Shown here: in pieces, positions 1-6,483 of the stretch | Layout: the number at the start of each line of letters is the position of its first letter | Position numbering within the stretch: position 1 is the stretch's first letter | Origin: Anaerolineae bacterium | Lineage (GTDB): Bacteria; Chloroflexota; Anaerolineae; B4-G1 | Direction of reading: 5' to 3' | DNA: 13,409 nucleotides | Assembly (NCBI GenBank): GCA_016783285.1 | Contig: JADHWW010000059.1 | Span: 1 to 13,409 of the forward strand | Notes under the pieces: model-generated | What the model was told of the DNA's origin: nothing | The model's database searches: none | Seen by the model: the letters and a program-made list of their open reading frames with translations, nothing else | Program-made: the position numbers and the translations under genes

Positions 1-2067
1 CTGCCCCAGTCACCGGCCATCTACGATCCCTTCGCTGGCGGGCTTGACCTGGCGCTCTCTCGCCACGAGGACGTTCTGGCGCTGATGGTCGAGGATGGCT
101 ACATCAGTTCTGAGGAGGCCGAGGCGGCAGCAGCCGAGATGCGTGACTACGAGTTCAAAGCGCCGCAACTCGACTTTGCCACCGCTCCCCACTTTGTCGT
201 CTACGTGCGGCAGACGGTGGAGGCCACGTCTGGCCCGGAGGCGCTCTACCGGGGCGCGGGCTTGCGCATCTACACCACGCTCGACCCCCACTTGCAGGCG
301 CAGGCCGAGCAGACCGTGCGCGAGGGCGTGGCCGCGTTGGCCGGCCACAACGCCACCAATGGCGCCCTCGTCGCGCTTGACCCGGCCACCGGCCACATCC
401 TGGCGCTGGTCGGATCCGCCGACTTTGACGCCGAGGCGATTGACGGCCAGGTCAACGTCGCGCTGCGCTGCCGCCAGCCCGGCTCCTCCATCAAGCCGCT
501 CACCTACGTCGCCGCCTTCGAGCGCGGCTGGACGCCGGCCACGCTGATGTGGGACCTGCGCACCGAGTTCCCCGACGGGGCCAACCCGCCCTACGTCCCG
601 GTCAATTACGATGGGGAGTACCACGGCCCGATGCTCCTGCGGGGAGCGTTAGCCAACTCCTACAACGTCCCCGCCGTCGAGACGCTCCAGTTCGTAGGGG
701 TTGACGGCCTGCTGGAGATGGCCACGCGGCTGGGCGTCGAATCGCTGGCCCACCCAGAACTTGCTTGCCCCGAGTACCCCTACGACTGGCCCCCGGCCCA
801 CGGCCTGGCGCTCACGCTGGGCGGCGGCGAGGTCAAATTGCTGGAGATGACCGGCGCCTTTGCCGCTTTCGCCAATGGCGGCGTGCGCGTGCCAGTCAGC
901 CCCATCCTGCGCATCGAGGACAGCCGGGGCAACGTGCTGATGGATAACTCCGCGCCCACCGGCGAGCAGGTTATCTCCCCCCAACACGCCTACCTCATCA
1001 CCAGCATTCTCTCCGACGCCGAGGCCCGGAGTATCGAGTTCGGACGCTCCAGTATCCTCGAACTCGGCCGGCCGGCAGCCGCCAAGACCGGCACCACCGA
1101 CGACTTCCGCGATGCGCTCACCATTGGCTACACCCCCGACCTGGTGACCGGCGTGTGGGTGGGCAACTCTGACAACTCCCCGATGATCAACCTGCCCGGG
1201 TCTCGCGGCGCCGGTCCCTTGTGGCACGACTTTATGGAAGCGGCTCACGCCGACCTGCCCGGGCGCGATTTCGTGCGCCCGCCCGGCGTCGTCGAGCACG
1301 AAATCTGTGCCAACTCCGGCGCCCGCCCCACCGAATACTGCCTCCAGCGCAAGGTGGAAATCTTCGCCGAGGATCAGCCGCCGCTGGACGAGAGATACGA
1401 CTGGTACCAGAAGGTAAAGATTGATGCCTTCACTGGGCTTTTGGCCAACGAGTTCTGCCCCGATCAGGTCATCGAGCAGGTAATGGTCGTCATCGCTGGC
1501 GGGCGGGGACGGGAATGGGCCCAGGCTCACCCGGAATATTTCGATGGTCTGCCGCTGGCGCCAGTTGACCACTGTACCGAAAGCACCGGTCGCCCGGCGG
1601 TTTTCGTCACCCAGCCCGCTCCGGGTAGCGCCGTTCACGGTGTCGTGCCGGTCATCGGCACCGTCCAACTGCCCAACTTTGATCACTACGACGTGCAGTA
1701 CGGCGTCGGCGGCAATCCCCAGGGTTGGGGGTGGATCAGCGGGCCACACCTGGCGCAGGTGCAGGATGGCCTGCTGACCGAGTGGGACACGATCCATCTA
1801 TCTCCCGGCCTCTACACACTGCGCATCACCGCCTTTGACCGCGAACAGCACAGCGTCGAGGGGCGGGTGCAGGTCTACATCGCCGCTCCGACCGAGACGC
1901 CGGCGCCGGTGCAGTCCCCCACTCCGGCGGCGACGCTGACTCTCACACCGACCTTTACTCCCACAATCGAGCCGATCCGCACGCCGACCACCGAGATCAC
2001 GACCACACAGCCCATCACCGCCGCCGCAACCGCGACTCCCACGCCCACCTTCACCCCGACGCCGTAG
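1..2067 (+). CDS. Class A penicillin-binding protein (PBP1A-type), 5'-truncated by the window edge
   Basis: Bifunctional peptidoglycan glycosyltransferase/transpeptidase, anchored in the cytoplasmic membrane and acting outside it. The frame is open from base 1, so the N-terminal membrane anchor and most of the glycosyltransferase domain are missing; the first residues (LPQSPAIYDPF) look like the end of that domain. The transpeptidase motifs are all present: SxxK as SSIK with the catalytic Ser at codon 162 (base 484), SYN at codon 220 (base 658) and KTGT at codon 362 (base 1084). An Ig-like C-terminal module (PAVFVTQPAPGSAVHG onward) follows, then about 60 residues very rich in Thr and Pro (TPTPTFTPTP end). 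The tail resembles surface linkers common in Chloroflexota proteins; that is from general knowledge. A strong hairpin follows the stop codon. Only the exact paralogue (1A, 1C or other) is uncertain. Confidence 0.95.
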   Translation: MPQSPAIYDPFAGGLDLALSRHEDVLALMVEDGYISSEEAEAAAAEMRDYEFKAPQLDFATAPHFVVYVRQTVEATSGPEALYRGAGLRIYTTLDPHLQAQAEQTVREGVAALAGHNATNGALVALDPATGHILALVGSADFDAEAIDGQVNVALRCRQPGSSIKPLTYVAAFERGWTPATLMWDLRTEFPDGANPPYVPVNYDGEYHGPMLLRGALANSYNVPAVETLQFVGVDGLLEMATRLGVESLAHPELACPEYPYDWPPAHGLALTLGGGEVKLLEMTGAFAAFANGGVRVPVSPILRIEDSRGNVLMDNSAPTGEQVISPQHAYLITSILSDAEARSIEFGRSSILELGRPAAAKTGTTDDFRDALTIGYTPDLVTGVWVGNSDNSPMINLPGSRGAGPLWHDFMEAAHADLPGRDFVRPPGVVEHEICANSGARPTEYCLQRKVEIFAEDQPPLDERYDWYQKVKIDAFTGLLANEFCPDQVIEQVMVVIAGGRGREWAQAHPEYFDGLPLAPVDHCTESTGRPAVFVTQPAPGSAVHGVVPVIGTVQLPNFDHYDVQYGVGGNPQGWGWISGPHLAQVQDGLLTEWDTIHLSPGLYTLRITAFDREQHSVEGRVQVYIAAPTETPAPVQSPTPAATLTLTPTFTPTIEPIRTPTTEITTTQPITAAATATPTPTFTPTP

Positions 2068-2090
2068 TCTGTGGCAGAGCCATAAAGCCA

Positions 2091-2122
2091 GCGAGCCCCT
2101 GCCACGAAAGGCAGGGGCTCGT
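2091..2122 (+). terminator. Hairpin terminator after the PBP gene
   Basis: A perfect 12-bp stem, CGAGCCCCTGCC pairing with GGCAGGGGCTCG around the loop ACGAAA, can be extended by a G.T and an A-T pair. It lies 24 nt after the PBP stop. The downstream side has only GTTATG rather than a true U-tract, so it may act as a weak or factor-assisted terminator or as an mRNA 3'-end stabiliser. Confidence 0.65.
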
Positions 2123-2123
2123 T

Positions 2124-2276
2124 ATGCTACAGCGCAACCCACTCTACACCGGTATCACGCGGGCCAAGAGGCTGGTCGTACTGGTGGGGACGCGGCGGGC
2201 CATCGGGATCGCCGCGCGCAACGACAAGGCGCGGGAGCGGCATTCAGGGTTGGGGGCGCGGCTGAGGGAGGGGTAA
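2124..2276 (+). pseudogene. Remnant of a RecD-type (SF1) helicase, C-terminal end only
   Basis: A 50-codon frame from ATG at 2124 to TAA at 2276 encodes MLQRNPLYTGITRAKRLVVL and then VGTRRAIGIAARND, ending RHSGLGARLREG. This matches the extreme C-terminus of RecD2-type helicases, where YTxITRAKxLVVLVG is helicase motif VI. Homology begins abruptly at MLQRN, immediately after the hairpin that follows the PBP gene; the upstream in-frame sequence (GLV and before) does not look like the rest of a helicase. No Walker A or other helicase motif is nearby. It is read as a decayed or truncated gene end. Translation of the 50-residue peptide cannot be excluded, but no clear ribosome-binding site is visible. 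Confidence 0.75.
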
Positions 2277-2384
2277 TCTCAGGGTCCAGTCCGGGGTTGA
2301 ACTGCGCGTATCATCTCAATATTCTGGGGCACTTTTAACGTAGCCGCGCTTCCCATAGCGCGCTTCACTACCAGACACTTTTAC

Positions 2385-2480
2385 GGACGCGCCAACTTGT
2401 TGGCGTCCTTGGCAGAAAGATGCGGTTTACACTGTTGGTTTGGGCAACAAGGCCACCGTAACAAGTTACGGCATCCGGAA
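2385..2480 (+). repeat. Two-hairpin intergenic repeat, copy 1
   Basis: Two short palindromes are separated by about 45 nt: GCCAACTTGTTGGC (2391-2404) and CCGTAACAAGTTACGG (2456-2471). The cores CAACTTGTTG and AACAAGTT are near inverses of each other. The same arrangement recurs at 4452-4540 with the left palindrome, the block GGCAGAAAG and the right palindrome in the same order and nearly the same spacing (63 versus 62 nt). The 293-bp gene-free stretch 2277-2569 holds this element, a 6-bp hairpin at 2345-2362 and the hairpin at 2508-2543; nothing else is recognised there. Confidence 0.75.
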
Positions 2481-2507
2481 GCAGATACACCTGCGCCATA
2501 GTTGCAA

Positions 2508-2543
2508 CGAGGGCCCTACACGAGCCAGCGTGTGAGGCCCTCG
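2508..2543 (-). terminator. Two-segment hairpin downstream of the 2570-3130 gene
   Basis: CGAGGGCC pairs with GGCCCTCG, then a small internal loop, then ACACG with CGTGT around a 6-nt loop. It sits 26 nt past the stop of the minus-strand gene at 2570. There is no U-tract on either strand, so the terminator role is inferred from position and stem strength. Confidence 0.5.
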
Positions 2544-2569
2544 AAAGTCAATCTAGCCTACGGTGCAAT

Positions 2570-3130
2570 CTAGTCTCCGGCTAACCTCTCGCTCCACGGC
2601 TGGGCACTTGTGCTCATCGCCAACAAGTAACCGGTCTTCTGCGAGATAACGTAGGTGACGCCGTCGCTTTCTACACATCCTGCTTCCTCAAAACCATACC
2701 CCCCACCTACAGTCATGAGACAAGCTTTGCCCTTGATCCTCACGACCCATACCGGCTCCGACATCACCCCTGGCTCAGTCCAAGTGCCAAAACCATACAC
2801 ATCCGACGCTTCCTGCCGCGTCGCGTATCGTTCGACGATTACCATGTCGAGATTTGCAGCGAGCAATTCCCTCGTCAATGGTTGCTCGCGCACAGCCGAA
2901 CCGGATTCGATCAACAGAGCACGTTGGATGGCCTCGTCACGATTCCTTACAGGCTCTCCCCCCTCTGGTTTATACGGCGCAGAAGTGGGTGGAGGACCCG
3001 GGGTCGGAGGAGGGAGTGGGGTTGACGATGGCTTCCAAGAACCAGCACCCACTACGATCACCGCGATGGTGAGAGTAGCCAGTAGTGAGACAGTGACGAT
3101 AAGCAAGTGGCGCGTCGCTTTCAGTTTCAT
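2570..3130 (-). CDS. Hypothetical membrane-anchored extracytoplasmic protein
   Basis: The 186-residue product is of unknown function. Residues about 8-30 form an uncleaved-looking signal anchor (LLIVTVSLLATLTIAVIVVG), followed by a Pro/Ser/Thr-rich linker at residues about 34-55 and a soluble domain. The soluble part contains NRDEAIQRAL near its start, VWVVRIKGKA in the middle and VTYVISQKTGYLLAM near the end. That helix-strand-strand pattern with a terminal D/QxxTG turn is reminiscent of PepSY-like domains, but I do not claim membership. Two cysteines (in KACLM and AGCVE) could form a disulfide outside the membrane. It starts at ATG 3130 with only a weak ribosome-binding site. It is separated from rplT by 50 bp and probably belongs to its own transcript or to the tail of the infC operon. 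Confidence 0.75.
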   Translation of the reverse strand: MKLKATRHLLIVTVSLLATLTIAVIVVGAGSWKPSSTPLPPPTPGPPPTSAPYKPEGGEPVRNRDEAIQRALLIESGSAVREQPLTRELLAANLDMVIVERYATRQEASDVYGFGTWTEPGVMSEPVWVVRIKGKACLMTVGGGYGFEEAGCVESDGVTYVISQKTGYLLAMSTSAQPWSERLAGD

Positions 3131-3180
3131 CAGACACTTCTTAGTCCCCGCTCTCTACTTTCCCCGGCAAATACTTTGCT

Positions 3181-3531
3181 CTACCCGGCGCCCTTCGCCA
3201 CCTCCACAATCTGGGCAAACGTCGCCGCATCCCGCACGGCGATGTCGGCCAGGACCTTGCGGTCCAACTCTACCCCGGCCACCTTCAGCCCGTGGATGAA
3301 GCGGCTGTACGAAAGGCCGTTCTCCCGTGCCGCCGCGTTGATGCGCGTGATCCACAGCCGCCGCAGGTCCCGCCGTCGTTGCCGCCGGTCACGGTAGGCG
3401 TACCATTGCGCCTTCATCCAGGCCTCGTTGGCCCGGCGGAAGAGACGGTGGCGCGTGCCATAGTACCCCTTGGTCTGGCGGAGTATCTTTTTATGCCGAT
3501 AGCGTGTTCTGGTTCCTCCCTTGACTCTCAC
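3181..3531 (-). CDS. rplT: 50S ribosomal protein L20
   Basis: L20 binds 23S rRNA early in large-subunit assembly. The 116-residue basic protein has the family signature [20 protein letters not shown] near the N-terminus, then the long Arg-rich helix ([20 protein letters not shown]) and the C-terminal globular part ([20 protein letters not shown], then LADIAV). Length is typical for L20. The start is GTG (3529-3531), chosen because it places the usual RVK motif at residues 2-4; the family usually has one more residue (M-A/P-RVK). It is the last gene of infC-rpmI-rplT and begins 4 nt after the rpmI stop, so coupled translation is likely. Confidence 0.97.
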   Translation of the reverse strand: MRVKGGTRTRYRHKKILRQTKGYYGTRHRLFRRANEAWMKAQWYAYRDRRQRRRDLRRLWITRINAAARENGLSYSRFIHGLKVAGVELDRKVLADIAVRDAATFAQIVEVAKGAG

Positions 3532-3535
3532 AGCC

Positions 3536-3757
3536 CTATTTCCCCTTTTTACTCAGATATGGCGCCAGACGGCGCACACGCTCCTGCACGCCCTTCGACT
3601 CCACCGGAATCGTTTCGTCGTAGAGGCGCCTGGCGCGTTTACTCTTCTTGCGCCGCAAGTGGGATTTGCCCACCTTGGTGCGCATCAGTTTGCCCTTGCC
3701 GCCTTTCGTCCGGCGAAATCGTTTGGACGTAGATTTATGCGTCTTGATTTTCGGCAT
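3536..3757 (-). CDS. rpmI: 50S ribosomal protein L35
   Basis: A small basic large-subunit protein of 73 residues. It begins [20 protein letters not shown], the standard L35 start, and continues with [13 protein letters not shown] and a C-terminal [13 protein letters not shown]. Length is slightly above the usual 64-66 residues. It lies between infC (40 nt upstream spacer, filled with an A/G-rich heptad repeat) and rplT (4 nt downstream), the classic translation operon order. The ribosome-binding site is a weak GAG/AGGA stretch close to the ATG. Confidence 0.97.
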   Translation of the reverse strand: MPKIKTHKSTSKRFRRTKGGKGKLMRTKVGKSHLRRKKSKRARRLYDETIPVESKGVQERVRRLAPYLSKKGK

Positions 3758-3766
3758 TCCTCACTC

Positions 3767-3800
3767 TTTCTAATTTCTAATCTCTAATTTCTATTCTCTA
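3767..3800 (-). repeat. Tandem heptad repeat between infC and rpmI
   Basis: On the plus strand five successive 6-7-nt units read TTTCTAA, TTTCTAA, TCTCTAA, TTTCTA, TTCTCTA. In the mRNA they are purine-rich TTAGAAA/TTAGAGA units with no self-complementarity. The last unit includes the infC stop codon (3798-3800). The repeat fills most of the infC-rpmI spacer. Confidence 0.7.
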
Positions 3801-4352
3801 TCCCTTCTCGCTGCTTTTTTTCGCCGGTGACAAAACCATCAACATCGTGCGTCCCTCCAGGTTCGGCCTTTGTTCGACCGTCGCCACGTCTGATAGTTCC
3901 TCGGCAATCTCTGTCAGTTGCTCGCGGGCGATCTCAGGATAGGTGATCTCCCGGCCCCGGAAGCGGATACGCACCTTGACCTTCATCCCTTCTTCCAGCC
4001 AACGCCGGGCATCACGAACCTTGAAGGACCTGTGGTGATCGGTCGTCTTGGGACGCAGCCGGATCTCTTTGACCTCGACCTGTTTCTGCGCCTTGCGTGC
4101 CTCTCGCTCCCGCTTTGTCTGCTGGTACATGAACTTGCCATAGTCCATCACCCGGACGACAGGAGGGTCCGCCGCTGGCGACACTTCCACCAAATCCGAC
4201 TCGTGCCTGTGGGCAATCGTCAGAGCCTCAGATAACGACACTACCCCCACGTGGGCACCCTCTGCATCAATGAGCCGCACGTGGGAAGCCCGAATTTGAT
4301 GATTGATGCGATACTTTACTTTCTTGGTAGCAGCAAATTTCTTTTTCCTAAT
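3798..4352 (-). CDS. infC: Translation initiation factor IF-3 (AUU start)
   Basis: IF-3 binds the 30S subunit, prevents premature 50S joining and checks start-codon fidelity. The 184-residue product has the N-terminal domain (YRINHQIRASHVRLID, then GVVSLSEAL and DLVEVSP), the signature block VRVMDYGKFMYQQTKREREA, and the C-terminal domain (VKEIRLRPKTTDHH, then VKVRIRFRGREI). The start chosen is ATT at 4350-4352. It is the only way to include the conserved YRIN region: the preceding in-frame codon is TGA (4353-4355) and no ATG, GTG or TTG occurs before the GTG at 4280, which would delete 24 residues. GGGAGGT lies 7 nt upstream. AUU is the known start of infC in E. coli, where it supports autoregulation by IF-3. 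First gene of infC-rpmI-rplT. Confidence 0.93.
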   Translation of the reverse strand: MRKKKFAATKKVKYRINHQIRASHVRLIDAEGAHVGVVSLSEALTIAHRHESDLVEVSPAADPPVVRVMDYGKFMYQQTKREREARKAQKQVEVKEIRLRPKTTDHHRSFKVRDARRWLEEGMKVKVRIRFRGREITYPEIAREQLTEIAEELSDVATVEQRPNLEGRTMLMVLSPAKKSSEKG

Positions 4353-4359
4353 TCAGCCT

Positions 4360-4366
4360 ACCTCCC
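4360..4366 (-). promoter_or_regulatory. infC Shine-Dalgarno that fixes the AUU start
   Basis: GGGAGGT on the minus strand, 7 nt upstream of the ATT codon at 4350-4352. This is optimal spacing for that codon. It is 80 nt away from the GTG at 4280, which has no comparable site. Confidence 0.85.
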
Positions 4367-4397
4367 TCAACGAGTCAATCGGATGTGCACTAGGGGG

Positions 4398-4426
4398 ATG
4401 ATAACACAATTGCAGAAAGGTGTCAA
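4398..4426 (-). promoter_or_regulatory. Promoter of the infC-rpmI-rplT operon
   Basis: On the minus strand: TTGACA (4426-4421), 17-bp spacer, TATCAT (4403-4398), a near-consensus sigma-70-type promoter. The expected transcription start near 4391 gives an untranslated leader of roughly 40 nt before the AUU codon, too short for a long L20-type control pseudoknot. Confidence 0.8.
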
Positions 4427-4451
4427 ATCGCCCCAGGCAATCCAAATGGAA

Positions 4452-4540
4452 GCGTCAACTTGTTGGCGTCATCGGCAGAAAGTCACGTCCGCGCGGCCGA
4501 CTTTTGTACCGGGGGCACCGAAACAAGTTTCGGCTTCCAC
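4452..4540 (+). repeat. Two-hairpin intergenic repeat, copy 2
   Basis: GTCAACTTGTTGGC (4454-4467) with the same CAACTTGTTG core as copy 1, the shared block GGCAGAAAG, then CCGAAACAAGTTTCGG (4518-4533). Relative to copy 1 the right palindrome differs by a T-to-A change and its compensating A-to-T change in the other arm, so the stem is preserved. It lies between the thrS stop and the infC promoter and may serve as the thrS 3' structure. Confidence 0.75.
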
Positions 4541-4563
4541 TCAGACCAAGGTGCGGAAACGGG

Positions 4564-6351
4564 TTAGAGCAGTCGCTTTCCCGCCACCGCATCCTGCGCC
4601 AGCGCGAGAAAAGCGTCCACGGACATTGCCCCGGGCACATTGCCGTCACGCATCCGCAGGTTCACTTGCCCCGCCTCCATCTCCCGGTTGCCGATGATGA
4701 GCATATAGGGTACCTTTTGCATCTGGGCGTCGCGGATCTTGGCCTGCATGCGCTCGCTCGAGTCGTCTACTTCCACCCTCAGCCCTTCAGCCTTCAGTTG
4801 CCCCGCTACAGAGCGGGCGTACTCCGCGTGCCGGTCGGCGATGGGGATGAGCACCACCTGCACAGGGGCCAGCCAGACGGGAAAAGCGCCGGCGTAGTGC
4901 TCCACGAGGACGCCAAAGAAGCGTTCTATGCTGCCCAGCAGCGCCCGGTGCACCATGTAGGGCCGGTGCTCCTTCCCATCCTCGCCCACATAGGTCATGT
5001 CGAACCGCTCAGGCAGATTAAAGTCAAACTGGATCGTCGTGCACTGCCAGGCCCGCCCCAGCGCGTCCTTGATCTTGATGTCAATCTTGGGGCCGTAGAA
5101 CGCGCCACCGCCCTCGTCTACCTCATAGTCCAGTCCCTCGATCTTTAAGGCCTGGTGCAGGCTCTCCTGAGCCTGCACCCACCGCTCCGGCTCGCCGACG
5201 TGCTTCTCCGGCATCGTCGCCAGGTAGAGATAAAAGTCCGAGAAGCCGAAGGCGCGTAGCAGGTCGAGCGAAAAGCGCAACACGCGCAGAATCTCATCCT
5301 CGATCTGCTCCGGCGTGCAAAAGATGTGAGCGTCGTCCTGCGTGAACCCGCGCACGCGCAGGAGGCCGTGCAACACGCCGCTCCGCTCGTAGCGGTAGAC
5401 CGTGCCCAGTTCCGCCCAGCGCAGCGGCAGGTCGCGGTAGGAGTGGGTGCGCGTCTTGTACATCAGAATGTGGAAGGGGCAGTTCATGGGCTTGAGGTAG
5501 TAATCTACGCCGTCAATGTCCATCGGCGCGTACATACTCTCGCGGTAAAAGTCGAGATGGCCCGACCGCTCCCACAACTCTGCCTTGCCGATGTGCGGCG
5601 AAAAGACGATTTCGTAGCCGCCTTTCGCGTGCTCGGCCCGCCAAAAGTCCTCGACGATCTGCCGGATGCGGCCACCCATGGGGTGCCAGTAGACCAGTCC
5701 TGCCCCACCCTCTTCGTGGAAACTGATCAGGTCGAGTTGTTTGATCAGTTTGCGGTGATCACGCCTTTCGATCTCCTCCAGCCAGGCCAGGTACTGTTCC
5801 AGTTGTTCGCTCGTCTCCCAGGCCGTGCCGTAGATGCGCTGGAGCATGGGGCGACTCTCGTCACCGCGCCAGTAGGCCCCAGCCACGTTGAGCAACTTTA
5901 TCGCGTCGGGGTTGATCTCGCGCGTATTGTCCACGTGTGGCCCCCGGCACAGGTCTACATACGGCCCATCCTTGTAGATCGAGAGTTTGGGCGCTTCCCC
6001 CAGCGGTTCGCCATATTCGTCCATCCCGGCGGAGAGGATGCCGTCAATCAGTTCCAGTTTATAGGGTTGATCGGCAAAGACACGGCGGGCTTCCTCCTCG
6101 TCAACCTCCTGGTAGACAAAGTCGTGCCCCTCGGCGATGATCTCGCGCATACGGGCTTCGATCTCCCCCAAGTCTTTTGGCGTGAGCGGCCGGGGCAGAT
6201 CAAAGTCATAGTAAAAGCCCTTTTCGATGGGCGGGCCGATGGCGACCTTGCCATCGGGGAACTTTTCCAGCACCGCCTGGGCCATCACGTGCGCCGCCGA
6301 GTGGCGCAGCCGGTAAAGGTGACTTTTTTCGTACTTTATTTTCTCAGACAT
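4564..6351 (-). CDS. thrS: Threonyl-tRNA synthetase lacking the TGS domain
   Basis: Charges tRNA-Thr with threonine in the cytoplasm. The 595-residue product starts almost directly in the editing domain: HSAAH at residues 17-21, then DLCRGPH, the editing-site Cys/His motif. The class II catalytic core follows: motif 1 region GLVYWHPMGGRIR, zinc ligands Cys in MNCPFH and His in QDDAHIF and MVHRALLGS, motif 2 YRYERSGVLHGLLRVRGFTQ, then the anticodon-binding domain (VQVVLIPIADRH onward). The N-terminal TGS domain of about 60 residues is absent; an in-frame stop lies just upstream. Start at 6351 is preferred over ATG 6366 because AGGAGG sits immediately 5' of the second ATG. Upstream lie a T-box riboswitch and a Thr-rich leader frame that overlaps this start by 8 nt. 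Confidence 0.97.
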   Translation of the reverse strand: MSEKIKYEKSHLYRLRHSAAHVMAQAVLEKFPDGKVAIGPPIEKGFYYDFDLPRPLTPKDLGEIEARMREIIAEGHDFVYQEVDEEEARRVFADQPYKLELIDGILSAGMDEYGEPLGEAPKLSIYKDGPYVDLCRGPHVDNTREINPDAIKLLNVAGAYWRGDESRPMLQRIYGTAWETSEQLEQYLAWLEEIERRDHRKLIKQLDLISFHEEGGAGLVYWHPMGGRIRQIVEDFWRAEHAKGGYEIVFSPHIGKAELWERSGHLDFYRESMYAPMDIDGVDYYLKPMNCPFHILMYKTRTHSYRDLPLRWAELGTVYRYERSGVLHGLLRVRGFTQDDAHIFCTPEQIEDEILRVLRFSLDLLRAFGFSDFYLYLATMPEKHVGEPERWVQAQESLHQALKIEGLDYEVDEGGGAFYGPKIDIKIKDALGRAWQCTTIQFDFNLPERFDMTYVGEDGKEHRPYMVHRALLGSIERFFGVLVEHYAGAFPVWLAPVQVVLIPIADRHAEYARSVAGQLKAEGLRVEVDDSSERMQAKIRDAQMQKVPYMLIIGNREMEAGQVNLRMRDGNVPGAMSVDAFLALAQDAVAGKRLL

Positions 6352-6427
6352 TGTTCTCCTCCTCATAAGTGATCAGATAGGTTGCATACAAAAACGTGTT
6401 GCTAGTTCCGGTGTCGTCGTCGGTCAT
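6344..6427 (-). CDS. Threonine-rich leader peptide overlapping thrS
   Basis: A 27-codon frame runs from ATG (6425-6427) to TGA (6344-6346). It begins MTDDDTGTSN and has Thr at positions 2, 6, 8, 11, 16 and 20 (codons ACC, ACC, ACT, ACG, ACC, ACT), i.e. 6 of 27. It lies after the T-box terminator and before thrS, and its stop overlaps the thrS start in ATGTCTGA. The AGGAGG that would initiate thrS is inside its codons 22-24 (Glu-Glu-Glu). A very strong Shine-Dalgarno lies 8 nt upstream. I infer a regulatory leader peptide: ribosome speed over the Thr codons, set by charged tRNA-Thr, would control access to thrS. No homologue is known to me, and it could be non-functional. Confidence 0.6.
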   Translation of the reverse strand: MTDDDTGTSNTFLYATYLITYEEENNV

Positions 6428-6430
6428 TTC

Positions 6431-6444
6431 GATCACCTCCTTTC
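6431..6444 (-). promoter_or_regulatory. Extended Shine-Dalgarno of the leader ORF
   Basis: The plus strand reads GATCACCTCCTTTC, identical over 14 nt to the conserved 3' end of bacterial 16S rRNA. The mRNA (minus strand) is therefore complementary to the whole anti-Shine-Dalgarno tail. GGAGG is 8 nt from the leader ATG at 6427. Confidence 0.8.
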
Positions 6445-6452
6445 CCAGATAC

Positions 6453-6483
6453 AAAAACCCCCACGCCCTTGGGGCGCGGGGGT
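6453..6483 (-). terminator. T-box-controlled intrinsic terminator of thrS
   Basis: In the RNA sense, ACCCCC-GCGCCC pairs with GGGCGU-GGGGGU (12 bp with one G.U, 6457-6483), followed by UUUUU (6457-6453). The loop and inner stem overlap CCCAAG (6473-6468), which can pair instead with CUUGGG (6506-6501) beside the T-box, giving mutually exclusive terminator and antiterminator folds. Confidence 0.88.

Noticed and set aside
649..1797. Long open frame antisense to the PBP gene
   Set aside because: Low-complexity composition, no recognisable domain; a shadow of a GC-rich gene with clear transpeptidase motifs on the other strand.
2277..2384. Small gene between the RecD remnant and the repeat
   Set aside because: No frame with a start, ribosome-binding site and recognisable residues; only a 6-bp hairpin at 2345-2362.
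6352..6366. thrS start at ATG 6366
   Set aside because: The five extra codons are the Shine-Dalgarno AGGAGGAGA itself; the ATG at 6351 has proper spacing.
5326..6372. Long plus-strand open frame opposite thrS
   Set aside because: Explained by codon bias of thrS on the minus strand; no domain and no ribosome-binding site.
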